Shown: positions 1 through 10,545 of the stretch, one piece after another
How positions within the stretch are numbered: the first letter of the stretch is position 1
Layout: every line of letters begins with the position of its first letter
Assembly: GCA_014871385.1 (NCBI GenBank)
Contig: CM026426.1
Coordinates: forward strand, 26,464,453-26,528,452
Direction of reading: 5' to 3'
Length of the DNA stretch: 64,000 nt
From: Ceratodon purpureus
Taxonomy: Eukaryota; Streptophyta; Bryopsida; Pseudoditrichales; Ditrichaceae
Notes under the pieces: generated by a model
What the model was told of the DNA's origin: nothing
What the model saw: only the letters and a program-made list of their open reading frames with translations
The model's database searches: none
Program-made: the position numbers and the translations under genes

Positions 1-344
1 AGATTGTTGACGGTTAAACAATGAAGCCATGATTTTCAAAAGGGAGATTGAAACTCCAGAAACACGCCTAATGAACGCAAAATCCAAGCATCAAGATTTA
101 AAGTAGACACTGCCGAAGCCATACACCACTCTGTCCCACATAGAAATCCGTCCAACTAACAACCATGTCTCCAACAAAGTTACAAACTGAATGTAAAAAC
201 GACGTCCAACAATTAGGTGGAAACAGACATCGTTTGAATCCAGAGCAACGGCTACTCAAATCATGACAGAATATAAGCATCCAACAGGATCGCACAAAAT
301 AAAATCAATCATGGCCAACATCCAAGGGAAGCATAACAGTTTCT

Positions 345-356
345 GGCGCCAGCGCC
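345..356 (+). repeat. dispersed GGCGCCAGCGCC motif
   Basis: Exact 12-mer, flanked by T and AA to give the 14-bp near-palindrome; intergenic. Confidence 0.85.
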
Positions 357-442
357 AACAGAATTAACGAGCATACGTTCTGTAAATTGTCGTACTTTAT
401 AGAATTGATATCAAACATAAAAGAACGGGGGCGATTTCAGTT

Positions 443-454
443 GGCGCCAGCGCC
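443..454 (+). repeat. dispersed GGCGCCAGCGCC motif
   Basis: Exact 12-mer, same orientation as the copy 98 bp upstream and also flanked by TT...AA; intergenic. Confidence 0.85.
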
Positions 455-701
455 AAGAAGAAGTTCACCATAACAAGCGATGGATTGGCATATAATGTGA
501 GCACCTTGATAAAGCATCAGAAATCAGCACATGAATTAAACAGTTATAAGCAGGCATCGAGAAAAAGTATCATATATTCAAAATAGAGCAAATATCAGCA
601 TCATAAGAACGAGGATAATTGATACTGGATATTTGATAATGAGGAACACTGTAACCAACATGAAATGTTAAAACTTCACTAAACAACGATGCAGTGACTA
701 A

Positions 702-1337
702 TCAAGAAGTGTAAGTCGGCTGAATCTCAACTTCCTCCCACGTGCCGGTATCAATCACAATGTAACGCGCAGTTCCTCGGTGAATCCAGGTGACACCGGC
801 GTCGTTCAGCTGCCAAAAATGCATAACTTGCATGCGGATACGCCCAATTATCTGCCGAGTGATGAGGACTTGTCCAGGGAGAAGACTCTCCCACTTGCGG
901 CTTAGAAAAAGACAGATCCGATCAGAGACCGGCCCCACACTAGCGCCTTTTATAAGGATTAGATGCGGCTGGTAAGGGAAGGAGTCGATTCTGATCCCTT
1001 GGGTAATCGAAAGCCATGAAAAACAATCCACGGGACATGGAGAAAGCAGTGAAAAAATCCCCATCAGAAGTTTGAACAATCGGCCTGATGACAGTGACCT
1101 AAACCATCGAGTAGTCAAGACTGGATTAGCCACGACTGAGTCCTGATTAGGTTCGAAATCAGAGTCGCTGCTGTCACTTTGATCGCTAATAACTTCCATA
1201 CCCCCAGAGAAATCAGCCCAGCGCAGCGCTTTCCCTTCAAAAATCTCATGAACTTCCGGATATGTCGGAATCGCTACCAATTGTGATTCTCCAGCATCAT
1301 CCCGATTAACAGCTCCAATATTGGTGGATTTTACCAT
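702..1337 (-). CDS. hypothetical protein with Ser/Asp-rich acidic patch
   Basis: An open frame of 211 codons starting at the ATG at 1337; codons further upstream in the frame look non-coding. I do not recognise the product. The first third is polar and includes an acidic serine-rich patch (SDQSDSSDSDFEPNQDS), typical of a disordered nuclear or phosphorylated segment. The rest is mixed hydrophobic and aromatic with several Trp residues near the C-terminus (HFWQLND, VTWIHRG). No signal peptide or clear membrane helix is seen. It could be a single-exon gene or the last exon of a longer one. It lies tail-to-tail with nothing obvious and is followed by the motif-bearing stretch 1-701. Function unknown. 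Confidence 0.4.
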   Translation of the reverse strand: MVKSTNIGAVNRDDAGESQLVAIPTYPEVHEIFEGKALRWADFSGGMEVISDQSDSSDSDFEPNQDSVVANPVLTTRWFRSLSSGRLFKLLMGIFSLLSPCPVDCFSWLSITQGIRIDSFPYQPHLILIKGASVGPVSDRICLFLSRKWESLLPGQVLITRQIIGRIRMQVMHFWQLNDAGVTWIHRGTARYIVIDTGTWEEVEIQPTYTS

Positions 1338-1902
1338 CGCAATACTGAAGGACAAGAGAAAATGATAAAAGTCGATTAACAAGCAGAACCAGAGGGTCAC
1401 TGAGATGTTGCAACCGTCTACAAAACGACACCGAAGCTAGATTTGAAACAAGCCAAGCCCTTGTTCAGATATATAATCAGTTGCCTGAGTAAGTGTTTTA
1501 AACCAACTGCGACAGTACATAAGTACGTCAATTTAAAAAGCTAAAACATATTATAACAACAAGAACAATGGAAAATCAAACAACGTTCAGAGTAAAGGCC
1601 AATGCACAATAGGTCAGCCGGATTGCAATACACCAAGATAGAATAAGGATCCACCAAGGTAGATACCCAAATTGTGGCAATAGCAATGGCGAATCAGTGA
1701 GGATCCTGTACAACTTAAACCAACGCTGGGAATGGCGCTTGCAATGCGATGTTAATAAATGACTGTCCGGCAGACTGGAAAACTGGCGCACTCTGCTTTG
1801 GACCGAGAGCTATTAAATATCAGAACAACCTTGATCAATTAACATGATCTCCCAAAGGCTATGTATTCAGTATCGCCAACATTTTGAGAATTCAAATATG
1901 GT
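1338..1902. other. intergenic stretch
   Basis: Nothing recognisable. It separates the divergently oriented genes at 702-1337 (minus) and 1903-2467 (plus) and so may contain both promoters. Confidence 0.35.
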
Positions 1903-2467
1903 ATGACTGGAGCTAAGCGGGGCGCCATGGCTGGAAGTAAGCGGGGCGCAAGGGCTGGGACTAAGATGGGTGCGATGGCTCGAACTAATCGGGGTGCAAA
2001 GGCTGGAAGTTTGCTGAGAGCAAGGACAACACCTAACCGGAAGTCACCACGCGGTAGCAGCGGCGTAGGTAGAGCTGAGAGGTTGTCTCCGAGGAACTCC
2101 AGTCACGGGTGTGCTGGTAAGCGCAACTTACTATTCAAATTGTGCGCTTCTGAAATGTGATGTGAGAATTTGAAATCATCTACTGTGCATATGATTTCTT
2201 GCAGAGGCCTACTGCCTATGGCATACTGAGTACAGCACGAGCCTTGATTTCACTCCATGGTTCCAGAGTTTAGACAAAGCGGAGGAAATGACAATGGCGA
2301 TAGTGAATGAGAGAACGAGTTCGACCTCACTTGACAATGTAGCGGCAGATGACAGGAGCCCGACAAAACGTGGAGTGATTCAGGATAGCGTGGAAGTATC
2401 GGCTGCGTGGGATTTCATCAGCAATTTCTGGGTGGACATTGTAAGTGACGACGACGGTACAACATAG
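1903..2467 (+). CDS. small basic two-exon protein with 8-residue repeats
   Basis: Exon 1 runs 1903-2116 and ends at a GTAAGC donor. Exon 2 runs 2205-2467 after a TTTCTTGCAG acceptor. The splice keeps the frame (phase 1) and gives 158 residues ending at TAG. The N-terminus carries four copies of an 8-residue basic unit (GSKRGARA-like), encoded by a 24-bp tandem repeat at about 1909-2007. A Ser/Arg-rich part follows. The second exon encodes an acidic, more folded-looking tail (AWDFISNFWVDIVSDDDG). I do not recognise the family. A GTAAGT at 2441 could serve as another donor, with an acceptor near 2532 (CACACAATAG) that also opens a frame, so the last exon is uncertain. The basic repeats suggest nucleic-acid binding, which is inference only. 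Confidence 0.45.
1909..2007 (+). repeat. 24-bp coding tandem repeat
   Basis: About four units of a GGAAGTAAGCGGGGCGCAAG-type repeat inside exon 1, each coding for an 8-residue basic unit. Confidence 0.7.
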
Positions 2468-2775
2468 ACATTTTGATTTGTGCAATTAAATTATATAGTG
2501 ATCAAATTCTGTTCTTGCTACGCACACAATAGGTTGATTCAGTCTTGCCAGTTCATACAAGTAGTTGTCAATGCACTTGGTTGTCCAGGATGAACAGTAT
2601 ATATTTCACAAATTATGCCAGGAATTACAACTAGCAGCAAGTGCGAAACTTATTAGCACTAGTCATGGATAAATTCAAACGCCATCAACCGTAGTTGGCT
2701 CACATAAGAGCACTATAGAATGGAAGTAGTGCAAACAGTGATGCCTCAAGAAGATGTAACCTACAATTTTCCTAA

Positions 2776-3829
2776 TTAGCTTGCCATACTGGCCGTTCCA
2801 GTCGAACTACCGCTCAAAGAAAGCTTCGGTTGTGAACACCGGCCATCGAGTTCCTCAAGATGTTGCTGTAAACTCTGTACCCGGTTATCTTCAATATGAT
2901 TGTCGCCAATAGAATGTTGTGCGTCGTCCTTAAGAAACACCTGGAAAGCAGCCCTGTCCTCCTCAATGGCAAGGATATGTCTACCACTCAACTCACATGC
3001 GTCCATAGACGATCCTGAATCAAAGTTAAGGTTTTAGTGTCAGATGGGACGGTGCGCATGCAAAGTATTTTTTCTACGTAAGTAGCGGGGACTAGAGATA
3101 ATTACAGTCCGAGTGAGAGATACACTTACCAACACCGGCCGTGAGATCGAGTACTGCACTGCCTTTGTTGGTGCAGATCTCAATCATAGTTTCCATAAAG
3201 GCCGGGGATTTTTGCTTGGATCCACGATAAGACTCAGTCTCTTCGCAGCGAAGAAGGTTGGAATCGGTAACCACGTTTTCCAACACATCCGACTGTTCCG
3301 GGTTCCAGTCCATGACCTTGCTTGCAACCTCGTTGAATCGGAAATTCTGATGGATCATGACCTGCCGTCTGAAAACCTTCGCTTTGAACAGTCGTCTCTG
3401 AATCCAAAGTTGAATCACGGACAATTAGTGCCATCTAGCGATTGCAACCATGATCAAGACTTTGTAGTGCACCGAAATATACTGGCGATGCACGAAACTT
3501 ACCCACTGTGGAAAAAACGGTCGATGGTTGACGACGTAGAATGTCCGAATGCACGTCCATTCTTTAGCCCATGGGCTGGCCATCAACTCGGATGGCTCCT
3601 CTGCTGGCACGAAAAGCAGCAAAACTCCAGAGTCGTCGAGGATATTATCTGCGACATGAAATATAGCCGAGAAGGTATGTTTCTTGACCATGTTCCACTG
3701 GGGCACCGCGAGTTTGCCTTCTTCTGTACAACCAGGAACGGGATTATTGTCGGGCGTGTCACAAATTATGAGATCAACGCAATTGCGGCTTGCAACCCGG
3801 TTATGCTGTCTAAGCTTTCCCCCATTGAT
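2776..3829 (-). other. methyltransferase catalytic exons
   Basis: Exon 3829-3130 starts after a TTATGCAG acceptor and ends GTGTTG|GTAAGT. Exon 3014-2776 starts after TTGATTCAG and ends at TAA. The order is: VDLIICDTPDNN (motif IV, DPPY-like), ILDDSGVLLLFVP (the usual 'G-h-h-h-h-f' strand), KSPAFMETMIEIC (the helix that precedes motif I in N6A/N4C enzymes), LDLTAGVGSSMDACELSGR (motif I, FxGxG-like, rebuilt exactly across the splice) and HILAIEEDR (motif II acid). This IV-then-I order is the beta class. The Pro-Pro-Tyr of the classic motif is changed to Thr-Pro-Asp, so activity is uncertain. An in-frame TAA at 3425-3427 interrupts the segment between motif IV and motif I. Confidence 0.65.
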
Positions 3830-4342
3830 CTGCATAAGAATCCAGGAGTTACTGTTAGTATGAATAATCTGTTAAATACAAGAGCTATCCGTGCCGCGAG
3901 GTTAGGTGTAAGCGAATACTCAACTGAGATCCATGTGATCACAATTTATCACCCCGGCCTATTAGTTCAGAGTCACAGACTCGCTGGATTTGATGAATGG
4001 TTACACAAACGCTGCGAAAAGGATCTCCTAAGTTGGATCAAGAACACGAGCATCACTGACAAGCGGCATGCGCCAGCGCCAACGCGCAGACAGTTTAGTA
4101 CGTTACGACAATTATGAAATAATATGCTGGGTATACAAAATCCAGCAATGATGGTCTGCTTTAGATTTTATTACAACAGAAGAGGTAATGATAATATATA
4201 GAACGTGTGCCTAATCTAAGATTGCCATGAGCCTGTTTGAGAGTTTAAGATTATCAACAATCGGAATGTACTCACAAGTGACATTATTAGAAACAAGTTA
4301 AGGAGGCTGCGCAAATCGAGACTCGGGAACCAGTAATAGCTT

Positions 4343-4354
4343 GGCGCCGGCGCC
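4343..4354. repeat. dispersed GGCGCCGGCGCC motif
   Basis: Perfect palindromic variant inside the 1.07-kb intron (3830-4896) of the methyltransferase locus. Near matches at 4069-4080 and 4577-4588 lie in the same intron. Confidence 0.8.
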
Positions 4355-4896
4355 TGTTCGGAAACTGCCCTATCAAGATACTTGTTTAGAAGAGGAATAA
4401 AATGGCGACGAGCACTTCAACTAGAAAGTGTAGAGAACAAGATCGGAAGACAAATACATTTAAGCAGGATACAAGCTCAGGATAATGTCCAGTACTAACA
4501 GAGCCCTAGAAACAGGTAAAATATAAATGTAGAGAGTTCCGGATAATCTGAGTAGTGCCTTAACCAGTGATCGGATGACGCTGGCGCCACATACGACTCA
4601 TGCGACGACAGTCATGACTGTCAATAACAAACATAGAACTAAAATTTGGTCAATGCGGACAAGAGAAGAACCTACGAACTAATCGAATGTGACTCACAAT
4701 AGGTGTAGAAGCTTTTCTAAATGAACAAAGAGTAACAATTTCAAACTTGCCCTTCGCTGAATGCAGATTTAAATGTTCGCGGTCACTTCAGAATGGATAA
4801 ATTATTAAGATTAAATACACCGCGACCAGTCCTTATTTGAAGAAAAATTAGGACATCCAAATGAACTGTGCCAATGAATGCTCGAACGAAACTCAC

Positions 4897-5505
4897 CTGC
4901 TTGATTGCTTCCATGAACATCAGAAAATCAGATCGCGGTAGTCCCTCAACAAAACTTTCGAGTTCCAAACACAGAGATCGACGTACAGAACGTTCGACGC
5001 CATCAATCGGCAACGCAGTAAATCTGATCAATGATGTACCCTCCCCATCGGCCTTCGCGGGCTTCTTCATGGGTCTCGGTGGCGGTTTTCGCTGCGACCT
5101 GATCGGGTCCGTGAGCTCCTCCTCATCACCTGACGCCGGCGCCGAATGATCTTTGCGTGCCCTCATGTTGTAACTTCTAACAGGCACTGCCACAGACATA
5201 GCGCGGTTGCGTCTCTTTTGTAGGACGACTTCCTCACTGTCAACTGCTTTGCTCAATAACTGAGCATCCTGAGAACCTCCGGCATGAACACCGCCAGGCT
5301 CATCCTGCTGGGCAGGTGCAACACCTTTCTTTGACCGTATTATTTCCTGCAGCAGCTCAGATATCAAAATCGGACCAAAATGAGTTTGGATCCCCGAACT
5401 AATAAGTGGTACGTACACACAATGATTACCGGACAACGCAGAAGTCAGGGCAGGCGATGGGCTGGAAGAAAATCCGTCTACCATGTCTGAGGCATCATCA
5501 GCATT
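4897..5505 (-). other. acidic/basic linker exon upstream of methyltransferase
   Basis: Acceptor CTTCTCCTCAG and donor CAG|GTGAGT frame a 609-nt exon open throughout (203 codons, phase 0 at both ends). It joins in frame to the methyltransferase exon at 3829 (FMEAIKQ then INGGKLR). The protein is polar with a Lys/Pro/Arg-rich stretch (KPPPRPMKKPAK). No domain recognised. Confidence 0.55.
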
Positions 5506-6313
5506 CTGAGGAGAAGACAGTTCTGCTATGATTCCTCGAGAGTCTCGTCAAGGGCCGCAGCTTTTTCGACAAGTGTTGCATTTTGGACCTCGGATATCTC
5601 ATCTAGAACCTTCCGGTAGATTGACTCGTCCCCTGCATCGAGAAAGCCCTCCACACCGGGAACATTCTCCAGGTACCACCCAAGCCACTTCAGGTGAGGA
5701 GGAACGAATTGGAGAATCTGAGCGGCGTAAAAGATCCATCCTCGGTTGGTCGCATCCAATCCACAAAGACCGGGATCTTGCCGAACTCCCCAAACTCCTC
5801 CATATTGATGTGACCAGACACACCAAGCCAACGAACGAACCTCATCACAAACCTTCGAACTTTTTTCACCAAGTTCAAATGTGACCTGATCCTTCCACGC
5901 CTTGTGTCGAACTGGTCCTCGTTCTGGAGTAAAAATTTCTGGAAAGAATCTATTAAAACCAAAGACCATGACATTATCGAAGTATTTCTTCAACAACTGC
6001 TGAACATTCACGGCACCAATTAAAATAAGTTCGCCGATTCCCTTCTCTGCTTGACCTTCCCGTAAGGCCACCAAGGACTTCGCATACCCTCGTAAACATC
6101 TACTCACAACAATTCACCAAACGCCAATCAGTACGGCGACATTTTAGAAAATCATTATAAGAGATAAAACATTGCATAAACTTCTGATCTGATCCAAAGA
6201 AGTCTTCATCCAATTTCTAAACCTAGAAATTACCCTCATACCGTGGAATAAACGAAGGAGCCGTAGCCCATAAAAACAAAGGCATTGATATACTGTGGAC
6301 ACAAAACTCAAAG

Positions 6314-6325
6314 GGCGCCGGCGCC
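6314..6325. repeat. dispersed GGCGCCGGCGCC motif
   Basis: Perfect palindromic variant in the intron between exon 6584 and the exon at about 6100. A near match lies at 6425-6436. Confidence 0.8.
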
Positions 6326-6583
6326 ACCAGCACGACTAAGGGGACTCTATTGATGCAGCATAACAATGTACAATGCCGACATACTGAGATGAGTCCGGGA
6401 ATACGACCACACTCGAGATCAAAGACCGCCAGCGCCAACATTTGTAGCTCTGGGACATGATTCGATATTTTTAACATTTTAGCAATTGGGACCAAATCAA
6501 GGCTAACAGACTCCCCGGATTGTAACACTCACGAATGCTAATCACGACAAAATGCAATTCAACTTACGAATGGAAATAAATAC

Positions 6584-7282
6584 CTGTTCCCACCAAGCTC
6601 TACGATTGAGCCAATTCTGAAAAGCCGCCCTTGTAAAATTCAAATCGGGGAAATGGTACTTTCTTTCTCGGCGCTTGTACTGTTCCAAAGCTTTAAGACT
6701 TTTTCAATATCCACACCCTGAGCGCCAACCAGTATTCCCAGGTTGTCAATCGTCATTATTCCAGTCCCGCGTCTTATCTCGCATGTGAATGACAAGCTGC
6801 TCGCTGAGATGGGGGTGGTATTTCGGGTTGCAGAGGCGGAAAACCTTTTTCATGTAATCAATTTTCTCTTTACGCAGACCTTGCGTGCCCACATGCTTTG
6901 CCTCCTCGATGTCCACCGGCGATGGAGTTCCAACCCTGTCTCTCAGTGCTTTGACAGCTTCCCTCTCGGCCAAATTAATTTGACGCTGAAAATACAGCGT
7001 AATTAATGCGTTTTGTATACATTGACAAAGAGCAGAGTTGCTAAAAGGAAGAAATATTTGATCATTTCAAGACAAGAAGAAAGCGACGAACTTACCTTAA
7101 AATAAACCTCGCTAACAGCGTCGCACGTCATATTGTACCAACGCCCTTTGCATACATCTCGAATCCGATCAATCTCAGGCTCTGAAAAGTAAGGACCATA
7201 CTCCTGGGGGTCCCCGAGCAATTTCTGCACCTCGAAAATAATGTGAGCTAGTTGCTTCTTCACAGTTGTGTTTGCGCTGCCA
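6584..7282 (-). other. middle exons of the ParB/methyltransferase locus
   Basis: Exon 7282-7096 (acceptor TTAATTGCAG, donor TTAAG|GTAAGT) encodes a helical segment containing VKKQLAHIIFEVQKLLGDPQ. Exon 6985-6584 (acceptor TGTATTTTCAG, donor GAACAG|GTATTT) is 402 nt, phase 0 at both ends. Its central part reads well only in the next frame, so two compensating single-base changes are needed at about 6755 and 6695. The end reads FPDLNFTRAAFQNWLNRR. No domain assigned. Confidence 0.45.
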
Positions 7283-7463
7283 CTGCAATTAAAGCGACAT
7301 GGATTATGACTAAGATGGCATACTTGAAGTAACTCGGCAATGATAGACATGCATATACCCATTACGTATCCTTTGTTCACATAAGATGAGAAGTTCAAGC
7401 GAAGCAAGAGGATCGAACTCAAGGCATTCAATTGGGAAGAAATAATCCAAATAACCAAATAAT

Positions 7464-8093
7464 TTACTCACTCGTTAATGTCCCGCATAAAATTCGAAAT
7501 CCACCCTGGTCCTTCTCTGTGTCGTTGAGGACGAAGCAGTTGACTCTGATGGGCTCGCCGTTGTTATCTTGATGTGACGCATCCAAGCAATTGCTCGGTG
7601 GTTCCCGTCCCACACATTCACGTATCGGCCTATCATACGTTCGTACACAACCCTGTTTCCGGATCACTCACACAAAGGCCTCGCAGATCACTGTCAAACT
7701 TATCTGAGACCGTTGACCACCTCTCACGATCGCTGAAATTTGGTGATGGATATGGACCTGGATTCCCGGAAGTAGTAACCCAAAAGTTAGTCCCCCAATT
7801 TCCAATATGGAACCCCTCATATACAGTCTGGATATCTGACTCTAAGGCCTGTCGAACCCATGTAGTAGGAAAGAGTCTGCACAGGGGAATATCCATGCGA
7901 ATCGGTGTGAGTTTGCGAGCTCTAAGGTGCTTGCGGATATTAAGCTGACTGAATAAGGACTCTTGGAACTGCTCAAGAGGATGTGATTGTAGGGCTAGGA
8001 TTCGCATCCCGTTCAATGGCCATTAAAACATCGTCCTAGTTCATCTTCCCCTTCATCGGAATCCCGGAACTCGCTCTCCAGGGCAATCTGCAT
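7464..8093 (-). other. ParB-like N-terminal exon
   Basis: It probably starts at the ATG at 8093 (MQIALESEF). The readable frames run through RKLTPIRMDIPLC, GFHIGNWGTNFWVTTS, VWDGNHRAIAW and GEPIRVNCFVLND. DGNHR-x-x-A is the hallmark of the ParB/Srx nucleotide-binding fold. The piece needs one-base shifts near 8010, 7648 and 7585 and possibly 7510, so as sequenced it cannot encode one protein. Confidence 0.45.
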
Positions 8094-8267
8094 TTTAATC
8101 ATGGGAAAAAATGTCAAACAACAAACAAAACTCACAAGGAAATCGATTTCCCATACACTCGGTCCAAATCATTCCGACTCAGTCCCAGAAAATATAGTAT
8201 GCTACCCTAAGCATTTCGAATGAAAAGCCCCGTGGTCTCCTTTTCGCTACAAACTGCTTTGAAGCTT

Positions 8268-8279
8268 GGCGCCAGCGCC
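8268..8279 (+). repeat. dispersed GGCGCCAGCGCC motif
   Basis: Exact 12-mer about 175 bp upstream of the predicted first exon (8093) of the minus-strand methyltransferase locus. Confidence 0.8.
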
Positions 8280-8362
8280 AAATCTATGGAAGTAGAAAGA
8301 CTTACATTATGAATAGAAAACCCTTACAGAACAATCAAACCACTTGTCAAAAAGCAGTAAGA

Positions 8363-8374
8363 GGCGCTGGCGCC
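8363..8374 (-). repeat. dispersed GGCGCTGGCGCC motif
   Basis: Exact 12-mer in the opposite orientation to the copy 95 bp before it; upstream of the same locus. Confidence 0.8.
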
Positions 8375-8582
8375 ATTATAATAAATCCTGGGTATATCCG
8401 GATTAACAAGAGTCCTCATTTAGTTCTTAACAAGCACCATACGAATTAGGACTTCTTAGCTATTAATGCGGTGTCCATATGATATTTGCACGCAGAGTAT
8501 TATGAATGACAACTCCATACTGTGAAATCAAGGACATTCTATTCGTCGATATTATATGTGACCTCCTACATTACACCAGAGT

Positions 8583-9480
8583 GTGAGAGGCGCTGGCGCT
8601 GGCGCAAAACAGTCGGGACATTCAGCACCTCGAGTACAAAGCAAGCTAATAAATTGATCAACATGAATCACAGAGTTACGGCGGTACCTTGAAGACGTCG
8701 TTGTAGGCTGATCAAGAATAGCATGAATCCTTTGAAACGATTTAGTCATTAAACTGATACTTAGATCAAGAAGACCATTTAGTAGGGCCTGGTTACTCGG
8801 GCGCTTTTTTGAGGACTGTCCGTAGCTAGACATTCTGAAATCGGGAATATAATAACCAACATGATGTAGAGAGCTGCTCTACACCAAAATTTAAAACAGG
8901 CAGCGCTGGAGCATTGCAGCAAAGACATTGGAAACTTCGATACACCAAAGCAGAGTAATATCCAAAGGTCCACAACATGATTGACAGAGTATCGGCGATG
9001 GCGCTGGCGCTTACCATGAAGGAACATTCTAACAAATGACATCAACGTAGACTTATTAGGACAAACTTATATCCTTTGCCTTGATTTAGTTGTTGACTGA
9101 TGCTCAGATCTTTATCAACAACTAATAAACCTGGTTGCTACGTCGCTAATTTGAGAACTGACTTAGCTAAAAAATTTGAAATCATCTACAAGGTGTTTCG
9201 AACCTTAACCAGAATTTCTAACGACGCGGCGCTGGCGCAAAGCAGTCACGACCTTAAGCACATCAAATGGTTGACAATATACACATCGAAGCATTGAAAT
9301 ATACTGTACTTGATTAAACTGAGTAAGTGCGATGGCGCCGGCGCTCACCATGACGAACCATTTAAACAAATCAAATCAACAAAAACAGATCTAGACTAGC
9401 GTAATTCGTTTGACACGATTTAATCATAGAACTGATGCCCCATCCAAACGACCATCCAGGAGGACATGGTTGAATGGTCG
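8583..9480. repeat. three diverged tandem modules carrying the GC motif
   Basis: Three related blocks, at about 8583-8790, 8880-9140 and 9221-9480. Each has a GGCGCTGGCGC-type core near its start followed by a CAAARCAGTC-like stretch. Each ends in a conserved tract (TTTAGTCATTAAACTGAT..., TTTAGTTGTTGACTGATGC... and TTTAATCATAGAACTGATGC...). Modules two and three each carry a second motif at 9000-9010 and 9334-9345, followed by TTACCATGA or TCACCATGA. I cannot assign coding function. Confidence 0.55.
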
Positions 9481-9850
9481 CAGTTTAGACAACAGCCCCT
9501 TGCCACGAGGGAAATCGAATCGACAATGCATTTTCACACTAAATATCGCCATGACCTAATTACTCGCAAAGAGGAATAGCTTACCCTTACTACAACCTAA
9601 CGACTCTGAATCGCACCAAAAGCAATGGAGCTCGCATCCGCAACAATGTAATCATTCCAGGATGCCAACAAGGACTTCTCACAAACTAGAGTCAAGTCCA
9701 GTCAGCTACGCCATAGACACTTACCCAGCAACTAATCAGCCCACTCAGACAGCGGCAAAGGCAGAGAAAATGCACACAACTCAAATCTCAGGGCCCCATC
9801 AACCAGCGAAAAGCCCAACACCGAAAACCTCTGGCATTTAGAGATCTTAC

Positions 9851-10051
9851 CTCTTCATCTGGCTCTTGAGAATCGCTCCTTCCACGCTTAGGCATACTAC
9901 GTCGGATATCTCCGCCCTTGCGTTTCAGTCCCATCCCGAGTCCTTCCATGAGGCTAGATTGAGCTGTGCTATCAGTGTCCCCACCCATCAAGCACCTATC
10001 AAGCAGACTACCACCAGTGAGTCTCCTCGCCATGCTCGCGGTGCTCGGCAT
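9851..10051 (-). CDS. first exon of a nuclear-type protein (partial)
   Basis: An ATG at 10051 opens 67 codons ending at a GAAGAG|GTAAGA donor (phase 0). A TATAAATA box lies 114 bp upstream at 10165-10172 on the same strand, which supports a real transcription start. The product is basic with a probable bipartite nuclear signal (GLKRKGGDIRRSMPKRGR), followed by an acidic end (SQEPDEE). I could not place the downstream exons with confidence; they would lie below 9846, in or near the tandem modules. Function unknown. Confidence 0.4.
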
Positions 10052-10164
10052 TGTTTGGAATACAGCTGACCAAGGAGACGTATGGCAAAAACCTAGAATC
10101 ACGAGGTCCACAAGCTGACAGATGGAAAAGTCGTGCAGCGTGGATAAGAACGGAAGATACGGCC

Positions 10165-10172
10165 TATTTATA
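10165..10172 (-). promoter_or_regulatory. TATA box
   Basis: TATAAATA on the minus strand, correctly placed for the exon starting at 10051. Confidence 0.5.
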
Positions 10173-10419
10173 CAAGTGCCAGCAACAGTTAGCATTGTTT
10201 ATAGTTCCGTTGTCAACAACTCCTCATTCCCGAGGCACCTACACCTAATTTGTAACGTCTCTCTGTAAGATTGTGATCTAACGTCGCTAAAAATTGAATG
10301 GTGAAAAGAAACGAGATTCGATCTTCGCAAATAGCCGTCAAAGTGTGAAGGAACTTCAATTACCGACCGTTTTAGGTGTCATATCTCTTAATACGAATTC
10401 ATCACACTTCCAGAAATCT

Positions 10420-10465
10420 GTTCAAAGATGGTTATCCGTTCAAAGATGGTTATCCGTTCAAGTAT
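10420..10465 (+). repeat. 18-bp tandem repeat
   Basis: About 2.5 copies of GTTCAAAGATGGTTATCC, just upstream of the MULE gene. Confidence 0.75.
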
Positions 10466-10545
10466 GGTGTATAAGTGGATTGGTACGCATTCTGATAATT
10501 TCCAGCATATCCCCGTAACCCACAATCCAGTACTCTGTCGTTGCA

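Larger units (their letters stand above)
1..701. other. non-coding stretch
   Basis: I see no convincing gene here. It holds two exact copies of the dispersed GGCGCCAGCGCC motif (345-356 and 443-454) in otherwise AT-rich sequence. Confidence 0.5.
2776..8093 (-). pseudogene. ParB-like / beta-class DNA methyltransferase locus, frame-broken
   Basis: A long minus-strand multi-exon locus. Exon-like segments with GT-AG borders are 8093-~7467, 7282-7096, 6985-6584, ~6100-5526, 5505-4897, 3829-3130 and 3014-2776. The first carries an N-terminal module ending in VWDGNHRAIAW, which resembles the DGNHR motif of ParB/sulfiredoxin-like domains. The last two carry a beta-class AdoMet DNA methyltransferase (CDTPDNN in the DPPY position, then LDLTAGVG as motif I). 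In phage and bacterial genomes ParB-like domains are often joined to N6A/N4C methylases, so the combination makes sense. The last three exons total 1,548 nt and stay in one frame apart from a TAA at 3425-3427. The first half needs several single-base shifts (near 8010, 7648, 7585, 7510, 6755, 6695 and within 5.6-6.0 kb). It is either a decaying gene or an indel-rich piece of assembly. Joining the two halves into one gene is inference; they could be two adjacent genes. Confidence 0.55.

Noticed and set aside
3113..4117. 334-codon plus-strand ORF
   Set aside because: It lies antisense to the methyltransferase exon 3829-3130, whose motifs and splice sites mark the minus strand as coding.
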